Assembly: GCA_910579705.1 (NCBI GenBank)
Contig: CAJTUI010000012.1
Location: 10,543 to 74,542 of the forward strand
Direction of reading: 5' to 3'
From: an uncultured Christensenella sp.
GTDB lineage: Bacteria; Bacillota; Clostridia; Christensenellales; Borkfalkiaceae
DNA length: 64,000 nt
Shown here: positions 31,950-39,930 of the stretch, piece after piece
Layout: every line of letters begins with the position of its first letter
How positions within the stretch are numbered: the stretch's first letter is position 1
Notes under the pieces: model-generated
Told to the model about the DNA's origin: nothing
The model's input: the letters and a program-made list of their open reading frames with translations, nothing else
Databases searched by the model: none
Position numbers and translations under genes: made by a program

Positions 31950-33755
31950 ATGAAAGACCTTTCCGTAAAAAAACTTAAATTCTTCGGCCTCGGCAAAATG
32001 AAACCCTATCTCGGGCGGTATAAGGGGCTGTTTCTGTCAATGCTTTTTTGCGCACTTGCGTGCTCGGCGATAAACACAGTTCTTCCGCTCTTTCAGCGAT
32101 ACGCGATAGACAACTTTATTGCGGAAAAAACCTTGCAGGGTTTCGCGGTGTTTATAATCCTGTACGCGGCTCTCGTCGCGGTGAGCACGGGGCTGGATTT
32201 CGTAAGCGGGTATAACTGTTGCCGCCTCGAAATGTTTCTGCTCCGCGATATGCGCAGGACGGCGTTCAATCATTTGCAGACCCTGTCTGTCGCGTACTTC
32301 AACGAGAACGCGGTCGGCAAGATACACGCGCGGGTTATGAGCGATACTTCGGGCATAGGCGCGGTCATTGCCTGGGATTCCTTTCAGGCGGTTTCAAACG
32401 TCGTATACGTCGTGGGCGCGGTTTCGGTTATGCTCGCGCTCAATCCACTGCTCGCGCTGTGCGTTCTGACGGTTGTGCCCGTGCTCGCGCTCGTGTCGGT
32501 GTATTTCCAGCGCAAGCAGACCAGACTCAACAGAAAGATACGCGAGACCAATTCGCTTATCACCTCGGGGTTTAACGAGGGCATAACAGGCGTGGAAACT
32601 ACGAAAACGCTTTCGGCAGAGGCTAAGCTCGACAAGGACTTTTACGACTGCACGGCGCGAATGAGGAAACAGGCAACGGGGCTGGGGCGGCACAAGGCGG
32701 TGTTTTCTTCGGTTGTCACTTTCGCCGCGTCCGCCGCGCTTGCGATAGTGCTGTGGTATGGCGGGGTGATTACCGTCAAGGGCGTTATCGAGATTGGCAC
32801 GCTGTCGGTGTTTATGACCTATGCGCAGGGGCTTATAGACCCCGTGCAGTTCGCCGTCGAGTGCATATCCGATTTGATTACCATTAAGGTCAACCTCGAA
32901 AGATTTTCCGCGCTCACCGAAACGGAGAGCAACGTTTCCGACAGGCCCGAGGTCATAGAAAAATACGGCGACTGTTTCAACGAAAAGCGTGAGAACTGGG
33001 AGCCGCTTTGCGGCGAAGTTGAGTTCGAGGACGTGACTTTCCGTTATCCGGACGGGGAGGAGAACGTGCTGGAACATTTCAATTTAAAGGTGGCGAAGGG
33101 CTCCAACGTGGCGATTGTCGGCGAAACGGGCGCGGGGAAATCCACGCTTGTCAACCTGGTCTGCCGCTTTTACGAGCCGAATTCGGGCAGGGTGCTCATT
33201 GACGGCAGGGACGCGCGCGACCGCTCGGTGCAGTGGTTGCACGGCAATATCGGATACGTTTTGCAGACCCCGCATTTATTCTCGGGCACCGTGCGGGAGA
33301 ACCTTCTCTACGGCAAGCCCGACGCGACGGACGCGGAGCTGGACGCGGCCGTCAGGTGCGTCAATGCGGACGGCATTATCGCGCGTATGGAGCACGGCTA
33401 CGACACCGTGGTCGGCGAGGGCGGAAACACCCTGTCCACGGGCGAGAAACAGCTTTTGTCGTTCGCGCGCGCAATACTCGCGGACCCCGCAATCTTCGTT
33501 CTGGATGAGGCGACTTCGTCTATCGACACGCTGACGGAAAAGCTCGTTCAGGACGCGATAGAAAAGGTAATGAGGGGCAGGACGAGTTTCGTTATCGCGC
33601 ACAGGCTTTCGACCATACGTTCCGCGGACTTAATACTTGTCGTCGAGGACGGGAAGATTATAGAGCGCGGCACGCACGCGCAGCTTTTAAAGGCGCGCGG
33701 GCACTATTACAAACTGTATTTAAGGCAGTTTCAGGAAGAGCAGGCGAAAATATAA
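31950..33755 (+). CDS. ABC exporter half-transporter, catalytic-site subunit
   Basis: 601 residues, TM domain plus ATPase. Walker A is GETGAGKST and Walker B IFVLDEATSSID is canonical with Glu. The signature LSTGEKQLLSFARAI departs from LSGGQ. In heterodimeric exporters this altered signature faces the partner's defective Walker B, so the two genes together have one competent and one degenerate site. GGGGAGG precedes the ATG, and the pair is tightly co-transcribed. Confidence 0.92.
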   Translation: MKDLSVKKLKFFGLGKMKPYLGRYKGLFLSMLFCALACSAINTVLPLFQRYAIDNFIAEKTLQGFAVFIILYAALVAVSTGLDFVSGYNCCRLEMFLLRDMRRTAFNHLQTLSVAYFNENAVGKIHARVMSDTSGIGAVIAWDSFQAVSNVVYVVGAVSVMLALNPLLALCVLTVVPVLALVSVYFQRKQTRLNRKIRETNSLITSGFNEGITGVETTKTLSAEAKLDKDFYDCTARMRKQATGLGRHKAVFSSVVTFAASAALAIVLWYGGVITVKGVIEIGTLSVFMTYAQGLIDPVQFAVECISDLITIKVNLERFSALTETESNVSDRPEVIEKYGDCFNEKRENWEPLCGEVEFEDVTFRYPDGEENVLEHFNLKVAKGSNVAIVGETGAGKSTLVNLVCRFYEPNSGRVLIDGRDARDRSVQWLHGNIGYVLQTPHLFSGTVRENLLYGKPDATDAELDAAVRCVNADGIIARMEHGYDTVVGEGGNTLSTGEKQLLSFARAILADPAIFVLDEATSSIDTLTEKLVQDAIEKVMRGRTSFVIAHRLSTIRSADLILVVEDGKIIERGTHAQLLKARGHYYKLYLRQFQEEQAKI

Positions 33756-33787
33756 GCGGGCGGGGATTTATCCCCGCCCGCTCTTTA
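33755..33787. terminator. Bidirectional terminator after the ABC operon
   Basis: 12-bp stem AGCGGGCGGGGA/TCCCCGCCCGCT (33755-33766, 33771-33782) between convergent genes. Confidence 0.8.
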
Positions 33788-36277
33788 TCAGGCTAAGCTT
33801 TTTAACCTAAGGTTTTTGTACGTTGCCTGCGCGCCGTCGCTGTACAGTCCGAACCTGCCCGTCGGTATCGCGTGCGGCACGGCGAACGAGTACAGCTCCA
33901 TATCGTCGATATATACCGTTATCAGGTTGCCCTGAATTACTGCTTTCAGGTTGAACCATTTCCCCGTTCCAAGACCGTGATAGGCGCTTTGCAGGGCGGG
34001 CGGCGTGAAGTTGTAGTTGCACCGCTTTACAAACAGCGAGTTCGAGTTTATGCCTACATAGTAACCCTGTAAGGAGTTTTCGTTGTCGTGCGCGGTGTCG
34101 GCGAAGTTGCGCGCGCGAAGTATAAGCCCCGCGCTCTTGCCGTTCATAGAATTAAGCTTTATATCCACGCTTATCTCCGCGTCGTCCATATCCCCGCCGA
34201 AATAAACGATGCTCCTGCGGTTCGCGGCGGAGCCGTGTCCATCGCCGCCTATGTCGTACTCGGTCGGATACTCCGCGCGTTCCACGCGCTCGGTAAGCGT
34301 TTCGCTCATATCGCATTGAGTAACCGGCCGCGCCGTGAACGAGATAAACCCGACGTCGCTTTTAAGCGCGTGGAACGTGACGAGGTTTGCGCCCCGCTCT
34401 ACGTCTATGTAGGCAAACGTCGCCGAAACAAGCACGCCGTCGGCCGTTTCCGCCTCGGGCAAGGTTATTGTCTTAACGTTGCCCAGATTGACCTGCAACC
34501 CCAGTTTTTTACCCGCGTATTTCGTGTCGTAAGTCATAGAAAGCGCAAACGTCCCGCCCTCGCGGAAGTACAGAGAATACCTCGCGAAATCGCCCTCTTC
34601 GGCAAGTTTAAGCTCTTTCGCCCCGTCATATGCCCTGTCGTCCGCGCCGAACGCCGAAAATTCCGAAAGGGAAGTACCGCCCGTAAACTTGTGCGAGGTC
34701 AGGTTTTCATACCCGCCCTCGGGCAGGTATGCGGAGGAACCTATATCCGCGCCAGACTGTTTGAGTTCGCGGCCGTCGGAGCTGCCCTTCGCCACGTTCG
34801 AGAACGCTATATACGACATATCGCCGCCCTCGTGCCCTATCCCGCCCGCGGAAATATTCACTTCCGCGTCGCGTATCTTGCACATATTGTCAAAGTAAAC
34901 GTCGGCTTTTCCGTCCGCATATGCTACCCTCACGGTATGCAGTGCGTCGGCGTCATAATCTTTTATAAGCTCTCCCGCGGCAACTTCCTTAACTTTGCCG
35001 CCGTCCACGTCGTAAAGCGTCACGCTTTTGGCTTGGTAGTCGGCCACGACGTAAGAATAATCTGCCGCGCCGTTATAGCCCACAATGCACTTGACCTTGT
35101 CGCCCGTGTAGTTGAACTCGGCGGTAAACACTTTCCCCGAGGCGGCGGTTGAAATCCTTGCGCCGCGCTCGTCCCTGAAATTATCTCCGTCCGTTCCGTC
35201 CGAATAAAACTCGGGCAGGGTCGCCGCAACCGAGCCCTTGTCCGAGCCGTCCACGGACATCTGCGTTCCGTTAAAAATAAGCCTGTCTATGTTCATACTG
35301 CGCCAGGGGCCGTGCCCCGTAAGCGCGTTCAGGCTGTGGTAAACGATATAGTAGCTGTCCATATCGGGGCCGAGCAGGGTGGAGCTGTGCCCCAGTCCGT
35401 TAAATCCCTTTTCGGTGGACTGTAAAATGGGGTTCTCCGCGGCGGGAGTGAACGCGTCTGCGGAAGTCAACGGGTTTCCGTCCCGCTCGGTGGCGTACGC
35501 TATCTTATAGCCTGGGCTTACCACGTGCACGCCCGTGTAGGTCAGGTAGTATATCCCGTCTCGCTTAATTATCATAGGGCCTTCCGTCCAGCCCATTTTG
35601 GTATTTTTAAGCACGGTCGCCTGCCCCGGCACGCTGTCGGGCGTTGACATAGGCCGTATCTCTATGCCCTCGCCACTGGCGTTCATAAAATACATTTTTT
35701 CGTCGTCGTCGATAAATACGGAGCCGTCAATCGACATTCCGAAGTTTTGCTTAACCGTCCTGAACGGGCCTTCGGGGCTGTCTGCGGTAAGTATGTAGTG
35801 GCCGCCTCCCGAGGGGCTGGTATACATATAGAATTTACCGTTGAAGTAAATCACTTCGGGCGCATACGCCGTCTTCGTTATGCTCTCGTTGCAAACGTAA
35901 CCCTCTTCAAGTCCCTCGCCGCGGCAAGGCGTCCAGTTCAGCAGGTCGCGGCTTTTCCAGGCGCGTATACCGATCATTTCGTCCCTGGTCGAAACGTAGA
36001 GGTAGTACATACCGTCGTAGCGGAATATGTAGGGGTCGCCCGCGCCGTATTCTTCCCACTGTGCGGGCAGGCGCTCGCTCTCGACCGTGCCGTCCTCGGA
36101 ATAGTCGCTGTAATCCGCGTTGTCGTAGGTCTCGAATTTGAACTCGGGCATAGTTTCCACGGCGGTAATGGGCGGACGTTCCTCTACGGGCGTATCGTCC
36201 TTACAGCCGTAAATCGTTGCGGTAGAAACCCCGACGGTCAGCGCAAGCGCAAACGCGGTCAGTTTTTTTGTGCTCAT
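33788..36277 (-). CDS. Secreted GH43-like glycoside hydrolase lipoprotein with C-terminal lectin-like domain
   Basis: 829 residues. The N-terminal signal peptide ends in the lipobox-like TIYGC (C25). The five-bladed propeller shows the GH43 triad: D81 in AGDPYIFRYDG, D184 in SIDGSVFID and E232 in TEGPMIIKRDGIYYLTYT. It is probably an arabinofuranosidase, xylosidase or arabinanase acting on plant polysaccharide. Downstream are two or three beta-sandwich segments. The last (about 680-829, ending GRFGLYSDGAQATYKNLRLKSLA) resembles LamG/DUF1080 sugar-binding domains. GGAGGAAA precedes the ATG. It is monocistronic with no transporter or SusC-like partner nearby. Confidence 0.85.
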   Translation of the reverse strand: MSTKKLTAFALALTVGVSTATIYGCKDDTPVEERPPITAVETMPEFKFETYDNADYSDYSEDGTVESERLPAQWEEYGAGDPYIFRYDGMYYLYVSTRDEMIGIRAWKSRDLLNWTPCRGEGLEEGYVCNESITKTAYAPEVIYFNGKFYMYTSPSGGGHYILTADSPEGPFRTVKQNFGMSIDGSVFIDDDEKMYFMNASGEGIEIRPMSTPDSVPGQATVLKNTKMGWTEGPMIIKRDGIYYLTYTGVHVVSPGYKIAYATERDGNPLTSADAFTPAAENPILQSTEKGFNGLGHSSTLLGPDMDSYYIVYHSLNALTGHGPWRSMNIDRLIFNGTQMSVDGSDKGSVAATLPEFYSDGTDGDNFRDERGARISTAASGKVFTAEFNYTGDKVKCIVGYNGAADYSYVVADYQAKSVTLYDVDGGKVKEVAAGELIKDYDADALHTVRVAYADGKADVYFDNMCKIRDAEVNISAGGIGHEGGDMSYIAFSNVAKGSSDGRELKQSGADIGSSAYLPEGGYENLTSHKFTGGTSLSEFSAFGADDRAYDGAKELKLAEEGDFARYSLYFREGGTFALSMTYDTKYAGKKLGLQVNLGNVKTITLPEAETADGVLVSATFAYIDVERGANLVTFHALKSDVGFISFTARPVTQCDMSETLTERVERAEYPTEYDIGGDGHGSAANRRSIVYFGGDMDDAEISVDIKLNSMNGKSAGLILRARNFADTAHDNENSLQGYYVGINSNSLFVKRCNYNFTPPALQSAYHGLGTGKWFNLKAVIQGNLITVYIDDMELYSFAVPHAIPTGRFGLYSDGAQATYKNLRLKSLA

Positions 36278-36360
36278 TGATATTTCCTCCTGAACCGAAA
36301 AACGGTTTTTTGTTAAATAATACCATACAAAGCGCGGTTTGTCAACGGCGGCGAAAATAA

Positions 36361-36393
36361 AAAAAACCGAGCGCGGGGTCAGCCCGCGCCCGG
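36361..36393 (-). terminator. mnmA terminator
   Basis: Stem of 11 bp with one mismatch (36367-36377 with 36383-36393), followed on the minus strand by a T-run. Confidence 0.82.
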
Positions 36394-36400
36394 CAATTTG

Positions 36401-37474
36401 TTAGTATATAACGCTCTCTATAACCCCGCCGCCTAGGCAGGCTTCGCTGTCGTAGAATACGGCGTACTGGCCCTCGGTTACGGCGCGTTGCGGCTCGTAA
36501 AATTCGACCAAAGCGCCGCTATCATCCAAAGTAACTTTCACGCTCTGCTCGGGCTGGCGGTAACGGAATTTTGCGGCGCATTCAAAGCTTTGCGACGGCA
36601 TATATCCTATCCAATTCAGTCCCGACGCGCGGCAGGCCTTGGAGTAGAGCGGGGTTTCGTCGCCGTGGGATACGTACAGCACGTTGCGTTCAAGGTCTTT
36701 TTTAACGACGAACCAGCGGCCCTCTTCGCCGCGTTTTCCGCCGAGGTCAAGTCCCTTGCGCTGGCCTATGGTGTAGTACATAAGGCCTATGTGCTCGCCC
36801 ACGGTTTCGCCGTCGAGAGTGAGTATTTTACCGCTTTGCGCGGGCAGATATTCTTGAAGAAATTTTCGGAAATTTCTCTCGCCGATAAAGCATATCCCCG
36901 TGGAATCCTTCTTTTCGGCGGTGGAAAGGCCGTTGTCCTCGGCCAGCTTTCTCACTTCGCTTTTGGTAAGGCCCGCAAGCGGGAAAAGCACGCGTTCAAG
37001 CTGCCGCTCGTAAACCTGATTTAAAAAATAAGTCTGGTCCTTGCCCGCGTCCTTCGCTTTTAAAAGGCGGGTGCGGCCGTCGCCGTGCTCTATGCCGCAG
37101 TAGTGTCCCGTCGCGATATAGTCGGCGTTCATACTCAGCGCGTAGTCTCGGAAGGGGCCGAACTTTATCTCGCGGTTACAAAGCACGTCTGGGTTGGGCG
37201 TTCTGCCCGCCCTGTATTCCGAAAGGAAGTACGAAAACACTCGGTCAAGGTATTGCTTTGCAAAGTTCACGCTGTAAAAAGGTATGTCAAGCGCGCCGCA
37301 AACGCGTTGCACGTCGGCATAGTCGGCGTCCGCCGAGCATACGCCGCGCCCGTCCGTTTCCTCCCAGTTAAGCATATAAAGGCCCGTAACGTCGTAACCC
37401 TGTTTTTTCAAAAGGAGCGCGGCCACGGACGAATCCACCCCGCCGCTCATTCCAACAATAACGCTTTTCGCCAT
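36401..37474 (-). CDS. mnmA: tRNA-specific 2-thiouridylase MnmA
   Basis: Thiolates U34 of tRNA-Lys, Glu and Gln. 357 residues. The PP-loop is GMSGGVDSS (8-16). The catalytic Cys pair is C99 (VLCNREIKF) and C195 (STGICFIGER). The C-terminal beta-barrel ends AVFYDSEACLGGGVI. It is a single gene with TATAAT about 40 nt upstream on the minus strand. The cysteine desulfurase partner is not in the window. Confidence 0.95.
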   Translation of the reverse strand: MAKSVIVGMSGGVDSSVAALLLKKQGYDVTGLYMLNWEETDGRGVCSADADYADVQRVCGALDIPFYSVNFAKQYLDRVFSYFLSEYRAGRTPNPDVLCNREIKFGPFRDYALSMNADYIATGHYCGIEHGDGRTRLLKAKDAGKDQTYFLNQVYERQLERVLFPLAGLTKSEVRKLAEDNGLSTAEKKDSTGICFIGERNFRKFLQEYLPAQSGKILTLDGETVGEHIGLMYYTIGQRKGLDLGGKRGEEGRWFVVKKDLERNVLYVSHGDETPLYSKACRASGLNWIGYMPSQSFECAAKFRYRQPEQSVKVTLDDSGALVEFYEPQRAVTEGQYAVFYDSEACLGGGVIESVIY

Positions 37475-37533
37475 AATTCACCCGTTTACAGATAATTTTC
37501 CTTAAATAAATTATAGCACAGGCGGACAATAAT

Positions 37534-37567
37534 TTGCAATTAAAAAAAATTGTGTTATAATCTAATT
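37534..37567 (+). promoter_or_regulatory. Promoter implying a leaderless transcript (DUF4250 gene)
   Basis: TTGCAA (37534-37539), 16 bp, TATAAT (37556-37561) with an extended -10 TG, then CTAATT and the ATG at 37568. Confidence 0.78.
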
Positions 37568-37750
37568 ATGATTTTACCTGCCGACGCTTTTATGTTGCTG
37601 TCAGTCGTCAACACCAAGCTGCGCGACGAATACCCCTCTCTGGCGAGGTTGTGCGAAGAGGAGGGCGCGGACGAAACGGAAATTGTTTCCCGCCTTGCCG
37701 CGCTTGGCTACCGCTACGACGGGTCGGCGAACGCTTTCAAAAATCTATAA
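37568..37750 (+). CDS. DUF4250 family protein
   Basis: 60 residues: MILPADAFMLLSVVNTKLRDEYPSLARLCEE is the DUF4250 hallmark (leucine-rich start, VNTKLRD, then a Tyr/Asp C-terminus). The family is small, widespread in Clostridia and of unknown role. I start at the ATG at 37568, since the TATAAT of a good promoter lies 6 nt before it and the earlier in-frame ATG would lie upstream of the transcription start. It runs to within 9 nt of the tRNA. Confidence 0.82.
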   Translation: MILPADAFMLLSVVNTKLRDEYPSLARLCEEEGADETEIVSRLAALGYRYDGSANAFKNL

Positions 37751-37759
37751 CCTATAAAC

Positions 37760-37835
37760 GCACCCGTAGTCTAATTGGATAAAACAAGGGCCTCCGACGC
37801 CCTCGTTGCGAGTTCGAGCCTCACCGGGTGCACCA
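37760..37835 (+). tRNA. tRNA-Arg (anticodon CCG), CCA encoded
   Basis: Acceptor GCACCCG/CGGGTGC with discriminator A and CCA at 37833-37835; length 76. The anticodon arm AGGGC-CTCCGAC-GCCCT gives CCG, reading CGG. The T loop TTCGAGC is normal. Two C-A mismatches are seen, one in the D stem (12:23) and one in the T stem (GCGAG against CTCAC). It is followed by a terminator. Confidence 0.92.
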
Positions 37836-37839
37836 GTTA

Positions 37840-37882
37840 AAAGGCGCGTGCGCAAATTGAGCGCGCGCCTTTTTTCTTTTAA
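37840..37882 (+). terminator. Terminator after tRNA-Arg
   Basis: AAAAGGCGCG...CGCGCCTTTTTT, a stem of at least 8 bp enclosing a loop region, followed by a T-rich run. Confidence 0.85.
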
Positions 37883-37911
37883 AATCATATTGAAAAGTAA
37901 AATTTCCGTGA

Positions 37912-37971
37912 TATAATGAAAACAGAAAATCACGTGAGGAGGGGGCTTGACCGCGAGTCCGAATAAAATCT
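37912..37971 (+). promoter_or_regulatory. Leader of the P-loop kinase gene with an orphan Shine-Dalgarno
   Basis: TATAAT is at 37912-37917. GAGGAGGGGG (37936-37945) is an excellent ribosome-binding sequence, but the next in-frame ATG is 27 nt further on, beyond an in-frame stop. No start codon sits at the correct distance in the kinase frame. Confidence 0.4.
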
Positions 37972-38484
37972 ATGGTAATTTTAATTGCGGGCGCGACGCA
38001 CGTCGGTAAAACCGCCGCGGCGCAGGCCCTTTTAGAACGATTCAAATATCCCTATATGTCGCTCGACCACCTGAAAATGGCGCTTATAAAGAGCGGACTG
38101 ACCTCCCTCACGCCCGAGGACGACGAGGAGCTTACGCCATACCTTTGGGGTATAGCCGCGCCGCTTATAGAAACGGTTATAGAAAACGGTCAGAACCTGA
38201 TTGTCGAGGGGTGCTATATCCCGTTCGACTGGAAACGATATTTTAAAGAGAGCTGTCTCCGTCATATAAAATACCGCTGTCTTATAATGAGCGAGGACTA
38301 TATAAATTGCAATTACGATAAAATCTGCGGCTATGAATGCGTAATAGAAAAAAGGCTTTACGGCGGCGCGCCGACAAAGCAATGCCTTATTAAAGAAAAC
38401 GCCGAAAATTTACGGCTCTGCAAAAAATTCGGGCTGGACTACGTTCTGATAGATAAAGAGTACAGGGTGGATTTGAACTTATGA
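37972..38484 (+). CDS. P-loop kinase-like ATPase (adenylate-kinase superfamily), substrate unknown
   Basis: 170 residues. Walker A ATHVGKTAAAQ (about residues 8-18) stands at the very N-terminus. The YMSLDHLKMALIKSGLT segment is typical of the adenylate-kinase/2-phosphoglycerate-kinase-like family, and LIVEGCYIPFDW resembles a Walker B/substrate loop. No membrane segment. It overlaps the next gene by 4 bp (ATGA). The start codon lacks a properly spaced Shine-Dalgarno. Confidence 0.72.
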   Translation: MVILIAGATHVGKTAAAQALLERFKYPYMSLDHLKMALIKSGLTSLTPEDDEELTPYLWGIAAPLIETVIENGQNLIVEGCYIPFDWKRYFKESCLRHIKYRCLIMSEDYINCNYDKICGYECVIEKRLYGGAPTKQCLIKENAENLRLCKKFGLDYVLIDKEYRVDLNL

Positions 38485-39158
38485 GCGCGGAGAGCATTGC
38501 GGCAGGAATAATCAAAAACGCGGCGTTCGTTCCCGAACGTGCGGCGGCTTACGGGTTTGTGCATAAAGACGGCGTTTATGCGTATACAACAGTTATATCG
38601 GACGGGCAGTTCTCGCTGACGATAGAGTGCGGGCCCGACGGCTTTTTGCGTTCAGAGATAAAGGAGCGCGACACGGACGAGCCGTATACCCTGCCGTTCG
38701 TCGCGGGCGCGGCTGGCGGATTTGTCGGCGCGGTGCGCGCCGAGTATGAGCGCGTGCTGGCCGATATTGCCGAACACTGTTTTCAGAGGCGCGCGTTTAA
38801 GGAGCGGCAGACGCAGCGCCTGCTGGATTATGCCAAGGACAAGTACGGCGACTGCCCCGAATTTTTGTGGGATAATTCGGAAAACGCCGTTTTGAGAAGG
38901 GGCGATAATAAAAAGTGGTATGCCGTTTTTCTTACCGTCAGAAAGGACAGGCTCGGCGAGGCGGGAGAGGGAAACGCGGAGATTATCGATTTGAGAATGG
39001 AGCCCGAAGACCTAGAAAAGGCGGTTGCGGGCGGCAGGTATCTGCGCGGCTATCATATGAACAAGAAGCATTGGATAACCGTTGTTTTGGACGGGCGGGT
39101 GCCGACCGGGGAAATATGCGGGTTGCTTGATAATAGTTACTCGCTGGCCCGCAAATAA
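38481..39158 (+). CDS. MmcQ/YjbR family protein with an extra N-terminal domain
   Basis: 225 residues. The C-terminal half (about 105-225) has the YjbR pattern YGDCPEFLWDNSENAVLRR, WYAVFLTV, IIDLRMEPEDLEKAV and RYLRGYHMNKKHWITVVL...ICGLLDNSYSLA. YjbR domains have a CyaY-like fold and are annotated as DNA-binding without a proven role. The N-terminal ~100 residues (SIAAGIIKNAAFVPERAAAYGF) are an additional domain I do not recognise. It is translationally coupled to the kinase gene. Confidence 0.82.
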   Translation: MSAESIAAGIIKNAAFVPERAAAYGFVHKDGVYAYTTVISDGQFSLTIECGPDGFLRSEIKERDTDEPYTLPFVAGAAGGFVGAVRAEYERVLADIAEHCFQRRAFKERQTQRLLDYAKDKYGDCPEFLWDNSENAVLRRGDNKKWYAVFLTVRKDRLGEAGEGNAEIIDLRMEPEDLEKAVAGGRYLRGYHMNKKHWITVVLDGRVPTGEICGLLDNSYSLARK

Positions 39159-39182
39159 TGGGCGGCAATCGAGGCCATTATT

Positions 39183-39812
39183 ATGAACATTGTTAAAATA
39201 AAGATATTGGTTATACTTTTCGGCGCGGCGGTGCTTATTTTAAGCGCGGTCACGGTTACGTATCCCGAGAATCTGTTTGACGGCAGGGTTTTAAGGCACT
39301 ACGGCGTCAGCTGGTTGGTTAGTCCTCCGAACGCGGAAGAGGAGTTGTTTATATTAAGCGGTAAAGGGCGAGAACCCGTTCACGAATATAAATGCAAGAT
39401 ACAAAGCGAGCAAAGGTTTAAGGAATATGCGGAGTTCGTGTTTTCACGTTTGAACGGCCGCGATTATATCGTCGCAAGGTTTTTGAAAAAGTCGGTTACG
39501 AACGGCATAGTTTATTACAGGGAATGGTCCGAAGTTGTTAAAGGCGAAAGTGCGGAAGAATATAAAAGTTTATCGGATAACAACGTCGGCGCGTACGGCT
39601 ACGAATTTTATTTTACAACGCGCGGACTTGGCGAATACGAAGATAGCTATCACGGCAGTAAAATGAAAAAAGTCTGTCGGATAATACTTCAATATTGCGC
39701 CGCTTGCACGGACGGATATAATTTCTATATGAAAGTCGGATATGATTGCGAGGCGTATTATATCACAGACGAAAAATATCTTGAAAAACTTCTCAATCCG
39801 TATCCGCTGTGA
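39183..39812 (+). CDS. Hypothetical membrane-anchored protein
   Basis: 209 residues. A single N-terminal TM (about residues 6-26, ILVILFGAAVLILSAVTVTY) anchors a soluble domain outside the membrane. The body is rich in Tyr, Lys and Glu, and Cys residues are spaced in VCRIILQYCAACTDGYNF. I recognise no family. Codon use is more AT-rich than its neighbours, which may indicate recent acquisition. A GC hairpin follows. Confidence 0.6.
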   Translation: MNIVKIKILVILFGAAVLILSAVTVTYPENLFDGRVLRHYGVSWLVSPPNAEEELFILSGKGREPVHEYKCKIQSEQRFKEYAEFVFSRLNGRDYIVARFLKKSVTNGIVYYREWSEVVKGESAEEYKSLSDNNVGAYGYEFYFTTRGLGEYEDSYHGSKMKKVCRIILQYCAACTDGYNFYMKVGYDCEAYYITDEKYLEKLLNPYPL

Positions 39813-39822
39813 TTTCGGTAAA

Positions 39823-39849
39823 TTGCCGCCGCAAATAATGCGGCGGCAA
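39823..39849 (+). terminator. Hairpin after the hypothetical gene
   Basis: Perfect 11-bp stem TTGCCGCCGCA/TGCGGCGGCAA with loop AATAA. It lacks a T-run, so it may be an end-protecting stem or a weak terminator. Confidence 0.6.
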
Positions 39850-39863
39850 TATAAAATTTCTAT

Positions 39864-39892
39864 TGCAATTTAACGCGCCGTGTGGTATAGTG
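39864..39892 (+). promoter_or_regulatory. uraA-upp promoter
   Basis: TTGCAA (39864-39869), 17 bp, TATAGT (39887-39892). The leader is short and shows no PyrR attenuator. Confidence 0.7.
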
Positions 39893-39930
39893 ATAAAAAT
39901 GCGGTTTACAACCAAAGAGGAGTATGTAAA

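Noticed and set aside
39850..39930. PyrR attenuator before uraA-upp
   Set aside because: The leader is about 30 nt from the predicted start and has no competing stems or terminator.
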